From Synergistaceae bacterium (GTDB lineage Bacteria > Synergistota > Synergistia > Synergistales > Aminobacteriaceae), in contig JAIRYN010000056.1 of assembly GCA_031267575.1 (NCBI GenBank), positions 1-64,000 on the forward strand: a stretch of 64,000 nucleotides of DNA, given 5' to 3'. A model generated the notes under the pieces. It searched no databases. It had not been told where the DNA came from and saw only the letters and a program-made list of their open reading frames with translations. A program made the position numbers and the translations under genes. Within the stretch, counting starts at the first letter, position 1. The number at the start of each line of letters is the position of its first letter. Positions 16,090 through 23,574 of the stretch are shown here, one piece after another.

Positions 16090-17329
16090 AGTGTTGAGCG
16101 CAATACTTCTCTTCCATTTCCTCTTTTCTCGCTGTTTTGTTGGCGTACATGACCTCGTCTGCCTGGTTGATAATATCCATGAGGGTGGGAGCGTCGCCGG
16201 GGAAAAGCGCGATCCCGAAATCCATGACGACTTCTATCGGCGGACTTTCGGGGTCAGCGTCGTCGCTTTGGATCCGTAGGTTCTTTAGCGCGGCATTGAC
16301 GCGGTCGACCACCATGTTGGCGTCGGACTTGATGATATTCGGCAACAGAAGCACGAACTCATCCCCTCCATAACGCCCCACGACATCGGTGACGCGCAAA
16401 CTTTTTTGAATGGTTGCGGCCGCTCGCGCCAGGACCTCGTCTCCTTTGGTATGGCCGTAGTCGTCGTTGACGTGTTTGAGATTTCCCATGTCTCCCATGG
16501 CCAGGCAGGCGTTTCCTCCGTAGCGTTTGATACGCTCATTTTCCTCTTGCAGGCGACGCATGATGTAACGTCGGTTCCCCAGTCCGGTCAGAGGGTCGAT
16601 GAAAGCTTCTTCTTCCCACGTGGCCAGAGATTCATAAAGGGCCCACAAGGTCGACGCGTAGTCGATCAAGGACTGGAACAACTCAAATTCATCGGGCGAG
16701 AAGCCTTCCGGTTTGTAAAGGTCTACCGCCCCGACACTCTGCAACCGACCGGACAACGTAGAAAGTAGCCTTGTTCTCAGGCCGTTTTCCAGACAGGTCG
16801 TAAAGGGGATTTTTTGGTTCACCACGTCTATGACCGCAACTCTGTCGGGAACAGGAAGATTTTTCGGTTCGTAACAAGTCAAGCGATTCAAGTTCAAAAT
16901 TCTGTTTTGGTCGTTGGTGATAAAATAAACAGCGCAGGCAGAGTTAGGTATCGTGTTTTTGAGATACTCCAGTATTCTTTCCAAAAGCTGCTCGCGGTTT
17001 CGAGCGCAGGACAAAGAATGAAACATATCGCGAAGCTGTTGAAGTTGCTGAGCGTGAGCGGCGTTCTCTTTGGCGCGCTCTGAGCGCGCTTTCTTGTTCT
17101 CTTTCCAGACGAACAAAACGCACCACGCCAGGCAAGCTACCGCTAACGCGAACAGAATAAAAGTCGGCCATTTCTTTCCCTCGAAAATTTCTTGGAGCAA
17201 GTATAACCATATCGCCAGATGCAGTGCACACACGCCTACAAGAAGAAGCACGGAGGTTCTTGGACGTTGAGAACTCTGGACCGGATCGCAATCATGCCCG
17301 CTTTTAGTATCTGTGTCCTTTTTCCTCAC
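16088..17329 (-). CDS. GGDEF diguanylate cyclase with membrane anchor and GAF-like domain
   Basis: Probably makes the second messenger cyclic di-GMP. 413 residues. Two N-terminal helices (about 25-45 and 55-75), a short coiled-coil (KARSERAKENAAHAQQLQQL), a GAF-like sensor region (about 105-235), then a GGDEF domain. The active-site loop is GRYGGDEFVLLLP and the metal/GTP region DMGNLKHVNDDYGH is close to consensus. No RxxD inhibitory site is seen just before the GGDEF loop (SLRVTDVVG has RVTD, which may serve). No EAL domain. It stands alone and its signal is unknown. Confidence 0.92.
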   Translation of the reverse strand: MRKKDTDTKSGHDCDPVQSSQRPRTSVLLLVGVCALHLAIWLYLLQEIFEGKKWPTFILFALAVACLAWCVLFVWKENKKARSERAKENAAHAQQLQQLRDMFHSLSCARNREQLLERILEYLKNTIPNSACAVYFITNDQNRILNLNRLTCYEPKNLPVPDRVAVIDVVNQKIPFTTCLENGLRTRLLSTLSGRLQSVGAVDLYKPEGFSPDEFELFQSLIDYASTLWALYESLATWEEEAFIDPLTGLGNRRYIMRRLQEENERIKRYGGNACLAMGDMGNLKHVNDDYGHTKGDEVLARAAATIQKSLRVTDVVGRYGGDEFVLLLPNIIKSDANMVVDRVNAALKNLRIQSDDADPESPPIEVVMDFGIALFPGDAPTLMDIINQADEVMYANKTARKEEMEEKYCAQH

Positions 17330-17498
17330 TTTTCAGCACTCCATGCGATTTCAACATTTTAAAAGTCATTGGGCTATTATACAACGCGCGACGGCATTGC
17401 GTTGTTGAGAATTGCGTTATAACCGCTAACTTAAAATATGGTATTGTTCAAGCTCAGGGGGACGGAGCCCGTTCGGTCTAGACTCTCTCGAATCTTCA

Positions 17499-17537
17499 TA
17501 GTGATGCGAAAAAGTGATGTGAAAAAGTGATGTGAAA
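17499..17537. repeat. Three 13-bp tandem repeats
   Basis: Units ATAGTGATGCGAA, AAAGTGATGTGAA and AAAGTGATGTGAA, directly after the terminator hairpin on the minus strand. Confidence 0.88.
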
Positions 17538-17566
17538 AGACGGCCGTCCAAATAATAAACGGCCGC
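17536..17566 (-). terminator. Intrinsic terminator after the etf-oxidase operon
   Basis: CGGCCGT (17565-17559) pairs with ACGGCCG (17547-17541), followed on the minus strand by TCTTTTC. It is about 70 bases past the stop of the FAD oxidase gene. Confidence 0.65.
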
Positions 17567-17602
17567 TTCTTTGGCCTGAATTTCAATTTTCCAAGCCTTT
17601 GG

Positions 17603-17650
17603 TTAGTTTTCTTGTTAGTTCTCTTATTAGTTCTCTTGTTAGTTCTCTTG
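17603..17650. repeat. Four 12-bp repeats that copy the gene's last codons and stop
   Basis: On the minus strand the gene ends CAA GAG AAC TAA, and this 12-base unit is then repeated three more times (with TAAGAGAACTAA and CAAGAAAACTAA variants). Each copy keeps frame and ends in a stop codon. Confidence 0.95.
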
Positions 17651-19066
17651 GCGGACCAGCTTTCCGGGATTGAGGATTTCTTGCGGGTCGAAGGCCAGCT
17701 TGATGGCGCGATGGATGGCGGCCTCCTCGGAGGTTTTGGTAGATAGAAGCGCCGGCAGCTTCAAAAATCCGACCCCATGCTCCCCGCTTCCAACCCCTCC
17801 AAGTTTCACCGATTCCGAGATCAACTCTTGGAAGTACTCTTCCGCGTACACTCCCCATTTTTCGGGCAGCATCCCGTCGGGTTTGACCTCCAAGGGGTGC
17901 AGGTTCCCATCGGCGATATGTCCCAGATTGCCCACCTTGACATTCCACTTTTTCGAGACTTCTTCGATTATTTTCATCATTTGCGGCACCGAGGAAAGCG
18001 GCACCACAAGGTCGCCGGACAGAGAACAGTATGGATCGTAAGCGCGCATCCCCTCCGCCAGATTTTGGCGCACGTTCCAAATCATGGACGAATCAATGCG
18101 GTTCTCCGCCACGAAGACCTCAAATGCTCCCTTCTCCAGGCACAGGGTTCCGACTTTTTCGTAAGCCGCTTCCAGTTCTTCGTCGTTGTTTCCTTCGAGC
18201 TGGATCAGCAGGTAACCCTCCGTTCTGTCTTGATAAGGCAGAGGTGTTCCCACGTAATCCGTTGTTACCTTGGCCGAAAATCGGTCGAAAAACTCGCAGG
18301 AGATCATCTTCGTTCCCGATTTCACCACTTCGGCGACGGTAAGAACCAGGGAGTCCAAGTCGGGATAGGCTGCCAACAGGTTAACGGTTTTGCCCGGCAG
18401 AGGCTCCAGGTTCACGATGACCTTCGTGATGATCCCCAGCGTTCCCTCCGAACCAACCATCAGTTGCAGTAAGCTATAACCCCAGGTGTCTTTGCGGAAC
18501 TTTCCTCCCAACTGGATCACCGTGCCAGAGGGAAGGACCACCTCCAGGCCCAGAACGTGACGCCGCGTGCTTCCATAACGGACAACCTTTCCCCCACCCG
18601 CGTTGGTGCCCACGTTGCCTCCGATGAAGCTGGTCTCCGTGCTCATGGGGTAACCGGCATAGAGAAACCCTTTTTCCGCCACGGCTTTGCAGAGATCGTT
18701 AGTGACGACACCGGGTTCCACCACCGCCACCCGGTTCACGGGGTCGATTTCGAGGATGCGGTTCATCTTCTCGATAGTGAGAACGATTCCCCCGTGAATG
18801 GGGATTGCCGCTCCTGCGATGCCACTGCCCGCCGCACGCGGGGTGACGGGGATGCTGTATTGGCTGGCGATACGCATGACGGCGCTGACGTGTTCAACGC
18901 TCTCCGGCCGGACGACCGCCTCCGGGTCGTGGGCGAAGATCTTTCCCGCCGTGTCGTAGGAGTAGTTTTCGAGGACATCCCGGTCCTCGAAAACGACATT
19001 TCTCTCTCCTATCGCCGCCCTCAGCTCGGCCACGATTTCGGGCGTAACCTTACCATACGCGTTCAT
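17639..19066 (-). CDS. FAD-linked 2-hydroxyacid oxidase/dehydrogenase (GlcD/LctD type)
   Basis: Probably oxidises a 2-hydroxyacid such as lactate or glycolate, passing electrons to the Etf pair encoded just upstream. 475 residues. FAD_binding_4 domain: RPESVEHVSAVM, PVTPRAAGSGIAGAA, GNVGTNAGGGKVVRYG and LMVGSEGTLGIIT. FAD-oxidase C-terminal domain: GNLGHIADGNLHP (metal/substrate histidines) and GSGEHGVGFLK. The start at 19066 overlaps the etfA stop by four bases; the frame stays open further upstream but inside etfA. In Acetobacterium the order etfB-etfA-ldh encodes an electron-confurcating lactate dehydrogenase; the same role here is inference. Confidence 0.88.
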   Translation of the reverse strand: MNAYGKVTPEIVAELRAAIGERNVVFEDRDVLENYSYDTAGKIFAHDPEAVVRPESVEHVSAVMRIASQYSIPVTPRAAGSGIAGAAIPIHGGIVLTIEKMNRILEIDPVNRVAVVEPGVVTNDLCKAVAEKGFLYAGYPMSTETSFIGGNVGTNAGGGKVVRYGSTRRHVLGLEVVLPSGTVIQLGGKFRKDTWGYSLLQLMVGSEGTLGIITKVIVNLEPLPGKTVNLLAAYPDLDSLVLTVAEVVKSGTKMISCEFFDRFSAKVTTDYVGTPLPYQDRTEGYLLIQLEGNNDEELEAAYEKVGTLCLEKGAFEVFVAENRIDSSMIWNVRQNLAEGMRAYDPYCSLSGDLVVPLSSVPQMMKIIEEVSKKWNVKVGNLGHIADGNLHPLEVKPDGMLPEKWGVYAEEYFQELISESVKLGGVGSGEHGVGFLKLPALLSTKTSEEAAIHRAIKLAFDPQEILNPGKLVRQEN

Positions 19067-20073
19067 TGCAGGACCTCCTTTCGGTGCATTTTCCTCAGGT
19101 CCTCGATGAGTCTCGGCAGAATCTCCAGCGCGCTGCCGACTAGACCGAAGTCCGCGACACCGAAAATGGGGGCCTCCGAGTCGGTGTTGATGGCGATGAC
19201 GTTTTCCGAGCCGCTCATACCCGCCAGATGCTGTACGGCACCCGATATGCCACACGCGATGTACAGCCGGGGCGTGACTGACTTCCCGCTGAGTCCGACC
19301 TGAGAGGAATGAGGCGCCCACCCCAGATCCACCGCGGTTCGCGATGCCCCAACGGAACCGCCCAATAACCGCGCCAGCTCGTCCAGAAGCGCGAAATTTT
19401 TAGCTCCTTTCATCCCCTTCCCACCAGCGATGATGACTTCGGCGTCCTGGATGGGCAGTCCCACCCGGGACTCAGGGTCGAATCCGAGAAAGGTCAGGGC
19501 CGACGCCAGCGCGGATTTCTTCGGGGTATACCGGATAACCTCGCCTTTACGCGAAGGGTCAGGAGCTAACGGTTTTTTTGACTTCGGGCGCACCGTGCAC
19601 ATCTGGGGACGGCGTTCGGGTGTCATGATGTCCGCCATAACGTTGCCTCCGATGGCAGGGCGCGTTTGAAGCAAAAGGCCATCTTTGATGGAGAGCCCTG
19701 TGCAGTCGGCCGTTAGTCCACACCCCAGCCTTGCGTAGAGCAAGGACATGGTGCTTCTGCCGCGGGTGGTCGCCGACGCGATGAACACATGGGGTCCAAA
19801 ATCCTGGATCATGTCCGCCAGTGTGCTCGCGCAAGCGTCGACAAGACCGTGTTTCAGCCCCGGTTCGTCCGCTAGGTAGACTTTATCCGCTCCGTGCTGG
19901 AAGAGGGGCGAAACGTCTGGCAGATTTTCGCCCAGAACCACGCTGGCGAGAGGAACGCCCAGAGCGTCCGCGACGCTCCGTCCCCACGCGAGCAGCTCGT
20001 AAGAGACGGGGTGAATCTTGCCATCCCGAAGTTCCGCCAATGTCCAAACTTCGCCCTTGCCGTCCGCCATCAT
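19063..20073 (-). CDS. etfA: Electron transfer flavoprotein alpha subunit
   Basis: FAD-binding half of an electron transfer flavoprotein. 336 residues. The C-terminal FAD-binding domain has VGLSGKSVTPRLYIACGISG, AVQHLAGM and VIAINTDSEAPIFGVADFG, all at consensus. There is no N-terminal ferredoxin domain, unlike Acetobacterium LctC. The ATG overlaps the etfB stop (ATGA), with AAGGAGG upstream inside etfB. It lies between etfB and the FAD oxidase, so the three likely form one complex. Confidence 0.93.
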   Translation of the reverse strand: MMADGKGEVWTLAELRDGKIHPVSYELLAWGRSVADALGVPLASVVLGENLPDVSPLFQHGADKVYLADEPGLKHGLVDACASTLADMIQDFGPHVFIASATTRGRSTMSLLYARLGCGLTADCTGLSIKDGLLLQTRPAIGGNVMADIMTPERRPQMCTVRPKSKKPLAPDPSRKGEVIRYTPKKSALASALTFLGFDPESRVGLPIQDAEVIIAGGKGMKGAKNFALLDELARLLGGSVGASRTAVDLGWAPHSSQVGLSGKSVTPRLYIACGISGAVQHLAGMSGSENVIAINTDSEAPIFGVADFGLVGSALEILPRLIEDLRKMHRKEVLQ

Positions 20074-20921
20074 CGACGCGCCTCCTTCGCTCCGCTTGGG
20101 GAGAGCCCCGGTGTCCCGATCGCTCCCATATCCGCCAAAAATCGTGTAAACTCCCCTATAGCACCATCAAAGTCACTGGCTACGGACACTTTGCGTCCTT
20201 TGCGCGTCACTTGGGGATAACCGACCTTGACGACCTTCGTCGGCGACCCCGCGAGTCCCACGTGCTCTCGGGACAGCCCTAGATCTTCGAAGGAGAGCGT
20301 TCGGATCGTTGCCCTCTTACCCCTCAGCTTCCCTCCCAAAGTACACAGCCGCGGCACGTTGATTTCCTTGACCACAACGGCAAGAGCGGGAAGGGGAGCC
20401 GAAAGGCGCTCGTGTCCGCCCTCCACCGCGCGCTGGACAAGAACGCCATCATCCTGAAACTCCAGCTTGCTGACGTAGGTCAAAACCGAGATTCCAAGAA
20501 GCGACCCCACGGCCGGGCCAACCTGCCCCGTTTCCCCGTCCGTAGCGCGCTCGCCCGCCAAAATCAGGTCGAAGCCACCCAGTTTACGCAAAGTCTCGGT
20601 CAGAATGCCAGCGGTTGCCAACGTGTCGGAGCCGGCAAAGGCCCGATCTGTCACTACGACGCCCTCGTCGCAACCCATGGCGATGGCGTAGCGCGCGGCC
20701 TTCACGGCGGCGGGGGGCCCCATAGTGACCACGGTCACGCGCGCGGAGAGCTTTTCTTTGATTCGCACGGCCTCTTCAATGGCGTGCAGATCCAAGGGGT
20801 TGACCTCCACCTCCAGTCCCTCGCGCGCCATAACCCCCGTCTCCGGGTTGATTTTGACGTGTTCCGTCGCGGGGACCTGCTTGATCAACACAGCAATTTT
20901 CAAGGTTTTTCCCAACTCCAA
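20070..20921 (-). CDS. etfB: Electron transfer flavoprotein beta subunit
   Basis: Partner of EtfA; in bifurcating Etfs it carries the second FAD. About 283 residues. Signatures: KIAVLIKQVPAT, NPLDLHAIEEAVRIKE, VTMGPPAAVKAARYAIAMGCDE and ERATDGETGQVGPAVGSLLG. The start is uncertain. A TTG at 20921 follows GGAGGTG by 6 bases; a TTG at 20903 follows GGAG and gives the usual family N-terminus (MKIAVLIKQ). First of the three-gene redox set, 43 bases after the transporter stop. Confidence 0.92.
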   Translation of the reverse strand: MELGKTLKIAVLIKQVPATEHVKINPETGVMAREGLEVEVNPLDLHAIEEAVRIKEKLSARVTVVTMGPPAAVKAARYAIAMGCDEGVVVTDRAFAGSDTLATAGILTETLRKLGGFDLILAGERATDGETGQVGPAVGSLLGISVLTYVSKLEFQDDGVLVQRAVEGGHERLSAPLPALAVVVKEINVPRLCTLGGKLRGKRATIRTLSFEDLGLSREHVGLAGSPTKVVKVGYPQVTRKGRKVSVASDFDGAIGEFTRFLADMGAIGTPGLSPSGAKEARR

Positions 20922-20964
20922 AAATGACACCTCCAATTGGTATTGATGTTCAAAAAATGTAACG

Positions 20965-22131
20965 CTACACTTCCGGGGCAGGGCTCGTCGCGAGGGCCTC
21001 CACGGTGGAGCGCCTTTTGCGGATCATTGCCGTCAAAAGAATCGGGATGACCACGAGCGGCGTCGAGAGGACTCCCACCCAGGCATAACCCTGCGCGATC
21101 AGGGGAATCAGGCCGAAGCTCGCGACGTACCAGGAAATCGCGACGTACACCGCTGAGGAGATGACGTCCACTTTACGCGAACTCGTCACCCCAGCGCGTT
21201 TCATCCACCAGGTCGAGATACGCCGGGCTCCACCGTAGATCAAACCGACTCCCGTCGAGACGACGGCCAGCAGCATAACCATGGAGAAAAGAGCCATCCC
21301 GACGCTGCCGCCCCCACCGTGTTGAGTGATGTACGTGATAGGGAGGGGGATCTCCGCTTTGTTCAGAATAGTGGGGTAATGGCTCAACGCGCCCGTGGAG
21401 GCCAGAACCAGCACACCCGCGTTGACGACGAAGCCGATGAGGGTCGCCTTCTTCACATCCTTCTGAGTACTCAGGGAGTCGGCCACGGCGGTATAGGCCC
21501 CGATCAGGGAGCATTGCAGCCCGGCGTACTTGACGCTCTGCCACATCGCGGGCCAGAACCCCCCGTTGGCTGAGGGCATGGTCTCGACAACCGCTACGAG
21601 CGACGAAAAATTCATGGCCAGGTTAGAAACATAGATGACGAGCATACCCGAAATGATCAGAATAGCCATAAACGTGGCGGCCTTGCGGACCGTCTCCGCT
21701 CCCCAAATCGTCAGCGCAAAGATAAACAGAGCGATGCCCACCGTCGTCACGTTGTAAGGCAGGTTCGGAACGAGCTGCTTCAGGGTTTCACCGCCTGTAG
21801 AAAAGGCCACGCCCGTAGCCATAAGCAGGATGATCAGGTACATGACTTCAATACAGAACGAGAAAAAGGGTTTCAGCCGTCCCAACGGCTCATAGTAGGC
21901 AACGCTCCAGCTCCGGTAGTCGTAGACCTTGTTTTTCACGGAAAAGGTCCAGGCGCAATAGAGAACCGCCGTAATGATCCCCGCGGAGATGATCGGCGTA
22001 AAAATCGCGTACCACCCGAACTGAACGTAAAAATCCACCAATTGCCGACCACTGGCGAACCCGCCGCCAAAATGTGTGGTAAACCACACAAAAGCCACCG
22101 CCCACGCGCCCCACTTTGCGTTATTGTACAC
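20965..22131 (-). CDS. YkvI-family membrane transporter
   Basis: Multi-helix inner-membrane protein of the YkvI family in the LeuT-fold superfamily. 388 residues with about ten helices. The N-terminal AFVWFTTHFGGGFASGRQLVDFY is the conserved unwound-helix motif of the group. GTG start with AGGAGG 10 bases upstream. It directly precedes etfB-etfA-oxidase on the same strand, so it may import the acid oxidised by that complex, though its substrate is unknown. A promoter, small peptide and terminator lie in its 5' region. Confidence 0.85.
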   Translation of the reverse strand: MYNNAKWGAWAVAFVWFTTHFGGGFASGRQLVDFYVQFGWYAIFTPIISAGIITAVLYCAWTFSVKNKVYDYRSWSVAYYEPLGRLKPFFSFCIEVMYLIILLMATGVAFSTGGETLKQLVPNLPYNVTTVGIALFIFALTIWGAETVRKAATFMAILIISGMLVIYVSNLAMNFSSLVAVVETMPSANGGFWPAMWQSVKYAGLQCSLIGAYTAVADSLSTQKDVKKATLIGFVVNAGVLVLASTGALSHYPTILNKAEIPLPITYITQHGGGGSVGMALFSMVMLLAVVSTGVGLIYGGARRISTWWMKRAGVTSSRKVDVISSAVYVAISWYVASFGLIPLIAQGYAWVGVLSTPLVVIPILLTAMIRKRRSTVEALATSPAPEV

Positions 22132-22228
22132 TGTAAATTCCTCCTGTTTTCGATTTTGGGGATTTTTTGATTTTTAAGGCGCTTTTATCCTCTTGATCCT
22201 CTTTATCCTCCTTTCAGCCTCTTGTCTC

Positions 22229-22263
22229 AAAAAAAACCGGGACCCTTTTCAGAGTCCCGGTTT
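22229..22263 (-). terminator. Intrinsic terminator between the small peptide gene and the transporter
   Basis: AAACCGGGAC and GTCCCGGTTT form a 10-bp perfect stem with a 10-base loop, followed on the minus strand by a run of T. It sits about 100 bases upstream of the transporter start, so it either ends a short transcript or acts as an attenuator. Confidence 0.85.
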
Positions 22264-22285
22264 GGAGTTTTTTAAACAACGACGC

Positions 22286-22384
22286 TCAAACGCCGATAAC
22301 CCCACCAGAGGACCCGCGAATAAGCGAAATAATAATAACGAGAAGGAGGCTAAACTTGAAGAAAATGAATAGATTTTTACCCAT
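22286..22384 (-). CDS. Small hydrophobic peptide (32 aa), leader or membrane peptide
   Basis: A 32-residue frame starting MGKNLFIFFKFSLLLVIII and ending GGVIGV, with a GAAGGAG ribosome site upstream of its ATG. It has one predicted helix, so it may be a small membrane protein. It lies about 60 bases after a near-consensus promoter and is followed by an intrinsic terminator and then the YkvI-type transporter gene. It shows no run of one amino acid that would suggest classical ribosome attenuation. It could be an independent small membrane protein or a subunit of the transporter. Confidence 0.6.
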   Translation of the reverse strand: MGKNLFIFFKFSLLLVIIISLIRGSSGGVIGV

Positions 22385-22445
22385 CGCAAGCCACTCCTTC
22401 GCTATTTTTATTTTATCTTAAAGTATTTTATCTTAACGTGGGAAG

Positions 22446-22474
22446 ATTCTAGACTGCTATCACGCACTTGTCAA
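22446..22474 (-). promoter_or_regulatory. Near-consensus sigma-70 promoter
   Basis: TTGACA at 22474-22469, a 17-base spacer and TAGAAT at 22451-22446. It drives the small peptide gene and possibly the transporter-etf-oxidase genes by readthrough. This is the best promoter seen in the window. Confidence 0.8.
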
Positions 22475-22512
22475 GTCACCCCAAAAGCGCTTTAGTCGAA
22501 CCGACTCTTTTC

Positions 22513-22551
22513 AGTCGATCAGGCTAGTCGATCAGGCTAGTCGGTTAGGCT
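22513..22551. repeat. Three 13-bp tandem repeats after the ribokinase stop
   Basis: AGTCGATCAGGCT twice, then AGTCGGTTAGGCT. The array begins 2 bases past the ribokinase stop codon. Confidence 0.92.
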
Positions 22552-22553
22552 AA

Positions 22554-23471
22554 TCAATATTCCCGTGTTATCAACGCGACAGGCTTGAGTCCAGCGGATA
22601 AAACCTCGTCCAGAATAGGAATGGAGGATGACGCGCCTTTGCGGGAGACAGCCAGGGAAGACGCTATCGACGCCAAGCGCAACGCCTCGTCAATGGTTTT
22701 ATCCGCAGCTAAAGAGGCGATGAAATACCCTAAAAAAGTATCTCCGGCGGCTGTGGTGTCCACGACCTCCACGTCGTATACGCCATGGCGTAGGGTCGTG
22801 TTTGCGTCTTTGTACAGGGCTCCGTCGCTGCCCAAAGTAAGAACGATGGAGGCCTTTGGGAAGCGAGATCGCATTTCATCCAGGATTTCCTCCGGTTTTT
22901 CCTTTCCAGAGAGTCCGTTCCCCTCTATTTCATTGAGCACGAAGCAGTCGACGAGATCCAAAGGATAGCGTGTCACCTCGGGGCCAAAGGGAGCGGGGTT
23001 GAAGACCACGTAAAGCCCTTCGGCAACAGCCGACTCTATCATGTACTCAATTTCGTTCACCTCGTTCTGCAGCACAAGGAAATCGTTTTTTCCAAAGCCG
23101 GAAAACGCGCTGTCGATATAGGGACGATCCATCTCGCTATTGGCGCCGCCAAAGAGGATGATGCAGTTCTCGCCTTCACTGTCGACCTGAATGATAGCGT
23201 GTCCCGTGTTTTTACCGGAGGAGTCCACTCTGTCCACGTTCACCCCCGCTTGTTTCATCAATTCGATCATCTCCCGCCCGTCGCTGCCGGTTTTGCCCGC
23301 GTGAAAAACCGACGCTCCCGCGCGGGCGAGGGCGATAGATTGATTCAGGCCCTTGCCTCCAGGAAAAATATTCAGGTCCGTGGCCGAAAGGGTCTCTCCG
23401 GGCTGCACAAAATGCCGGACGTCGTAAACATAGTCTATATTGATAGAACCGATGTTCAATATTCTGCGCAT
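22554..23471 (-). CDS. rbsK: Ribokinase (PfkB family)
   Basis: Phosphorylates ribose to ribose 5-phosphate in the cytoplasm. 305 residues. PfkB signatures: FPGGKGLNQSIALARAG near residue 37 and the ATP/anion-hole motif VVDTTAAGDTFLGYF near 235. The GS/NIDYVYDV start region and NPAPFGPEV fit ribokinase. It is the last gene of the nucleoside cluster, so it would process ribose freed by the two exported hydrolases and carried in by the ABC importer. Another sugar or nucleoside cannot be excluded. Confidence 0.9.
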   Translation of the reverse strand: MRRILNIGSINIDYVYDVRHFVQPGETLSATDLNIFPGGKGLNQSIALARAGASVFHAGKTGSDGREMIELMKQAGVNVDRVDSSGKNTGHAIIQVDSEGENCIILFGGANSEMDRPYIDSAFSGFGKNDFLVLQNEVNEIEYMIESAVAEGLYVVFNPAPFGPEVTRYPLDLVDCFVLNEIEGNGLSGKEKPEEILDEMRSRFPKASIVLTLGSDGALYKDANTTLRHGVYDVEVVDTTAAGDTFLGYFIASLAADKTIDEALRLASIASSLAVSRKGASSSIPILDEVLSAGLKPVALITREY

Positions 23472-23529
23472 ACGTTTGTTCCCTTCGCTGTGTCACTGGT
23501 GCGTTTCGACGCCCATGTTTTTTTCCACA

Positions 23530-23554
23530 GCCGAGAGGGTCTTCCCCTCTCGGC
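23530..23554 (-). other. Perfect stem-loop between hydrolase and ribokinase genes
   Basis: GCCGAGAGGG and CCCTCTCGGC form a 10-bp stem with a 5-base loop. No T-run follows in the transcription direction, so it is more likely an RNA-processing or stability hairpin than a terminator. Confidence 0.7.
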
Positions 23555-23574
23555 GTGAATTTTGTCTTAAAAAT

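Larger units (their letters stand above)
17330..17638. other. Gene spacer with repeats and a terminator
   Basis: A 309-base spacer between two minus-strand genes. It holds the terminator and two tandem-repeat arrays listed separately, and a TATAAT-like box near 17376-17381 that may belong to the diguanylate cyclase promoter. No gene was seen. Confidence 0.6.

Noticed and set aside
17583-18080. Minus-strand frame ending in RELTRELIRELTRK-type repeats
   Set aside because: It is an out-of-frame reading of the FAD oxidase gene and the 12-bp repeat array; the in-frame gene ends at 17639.
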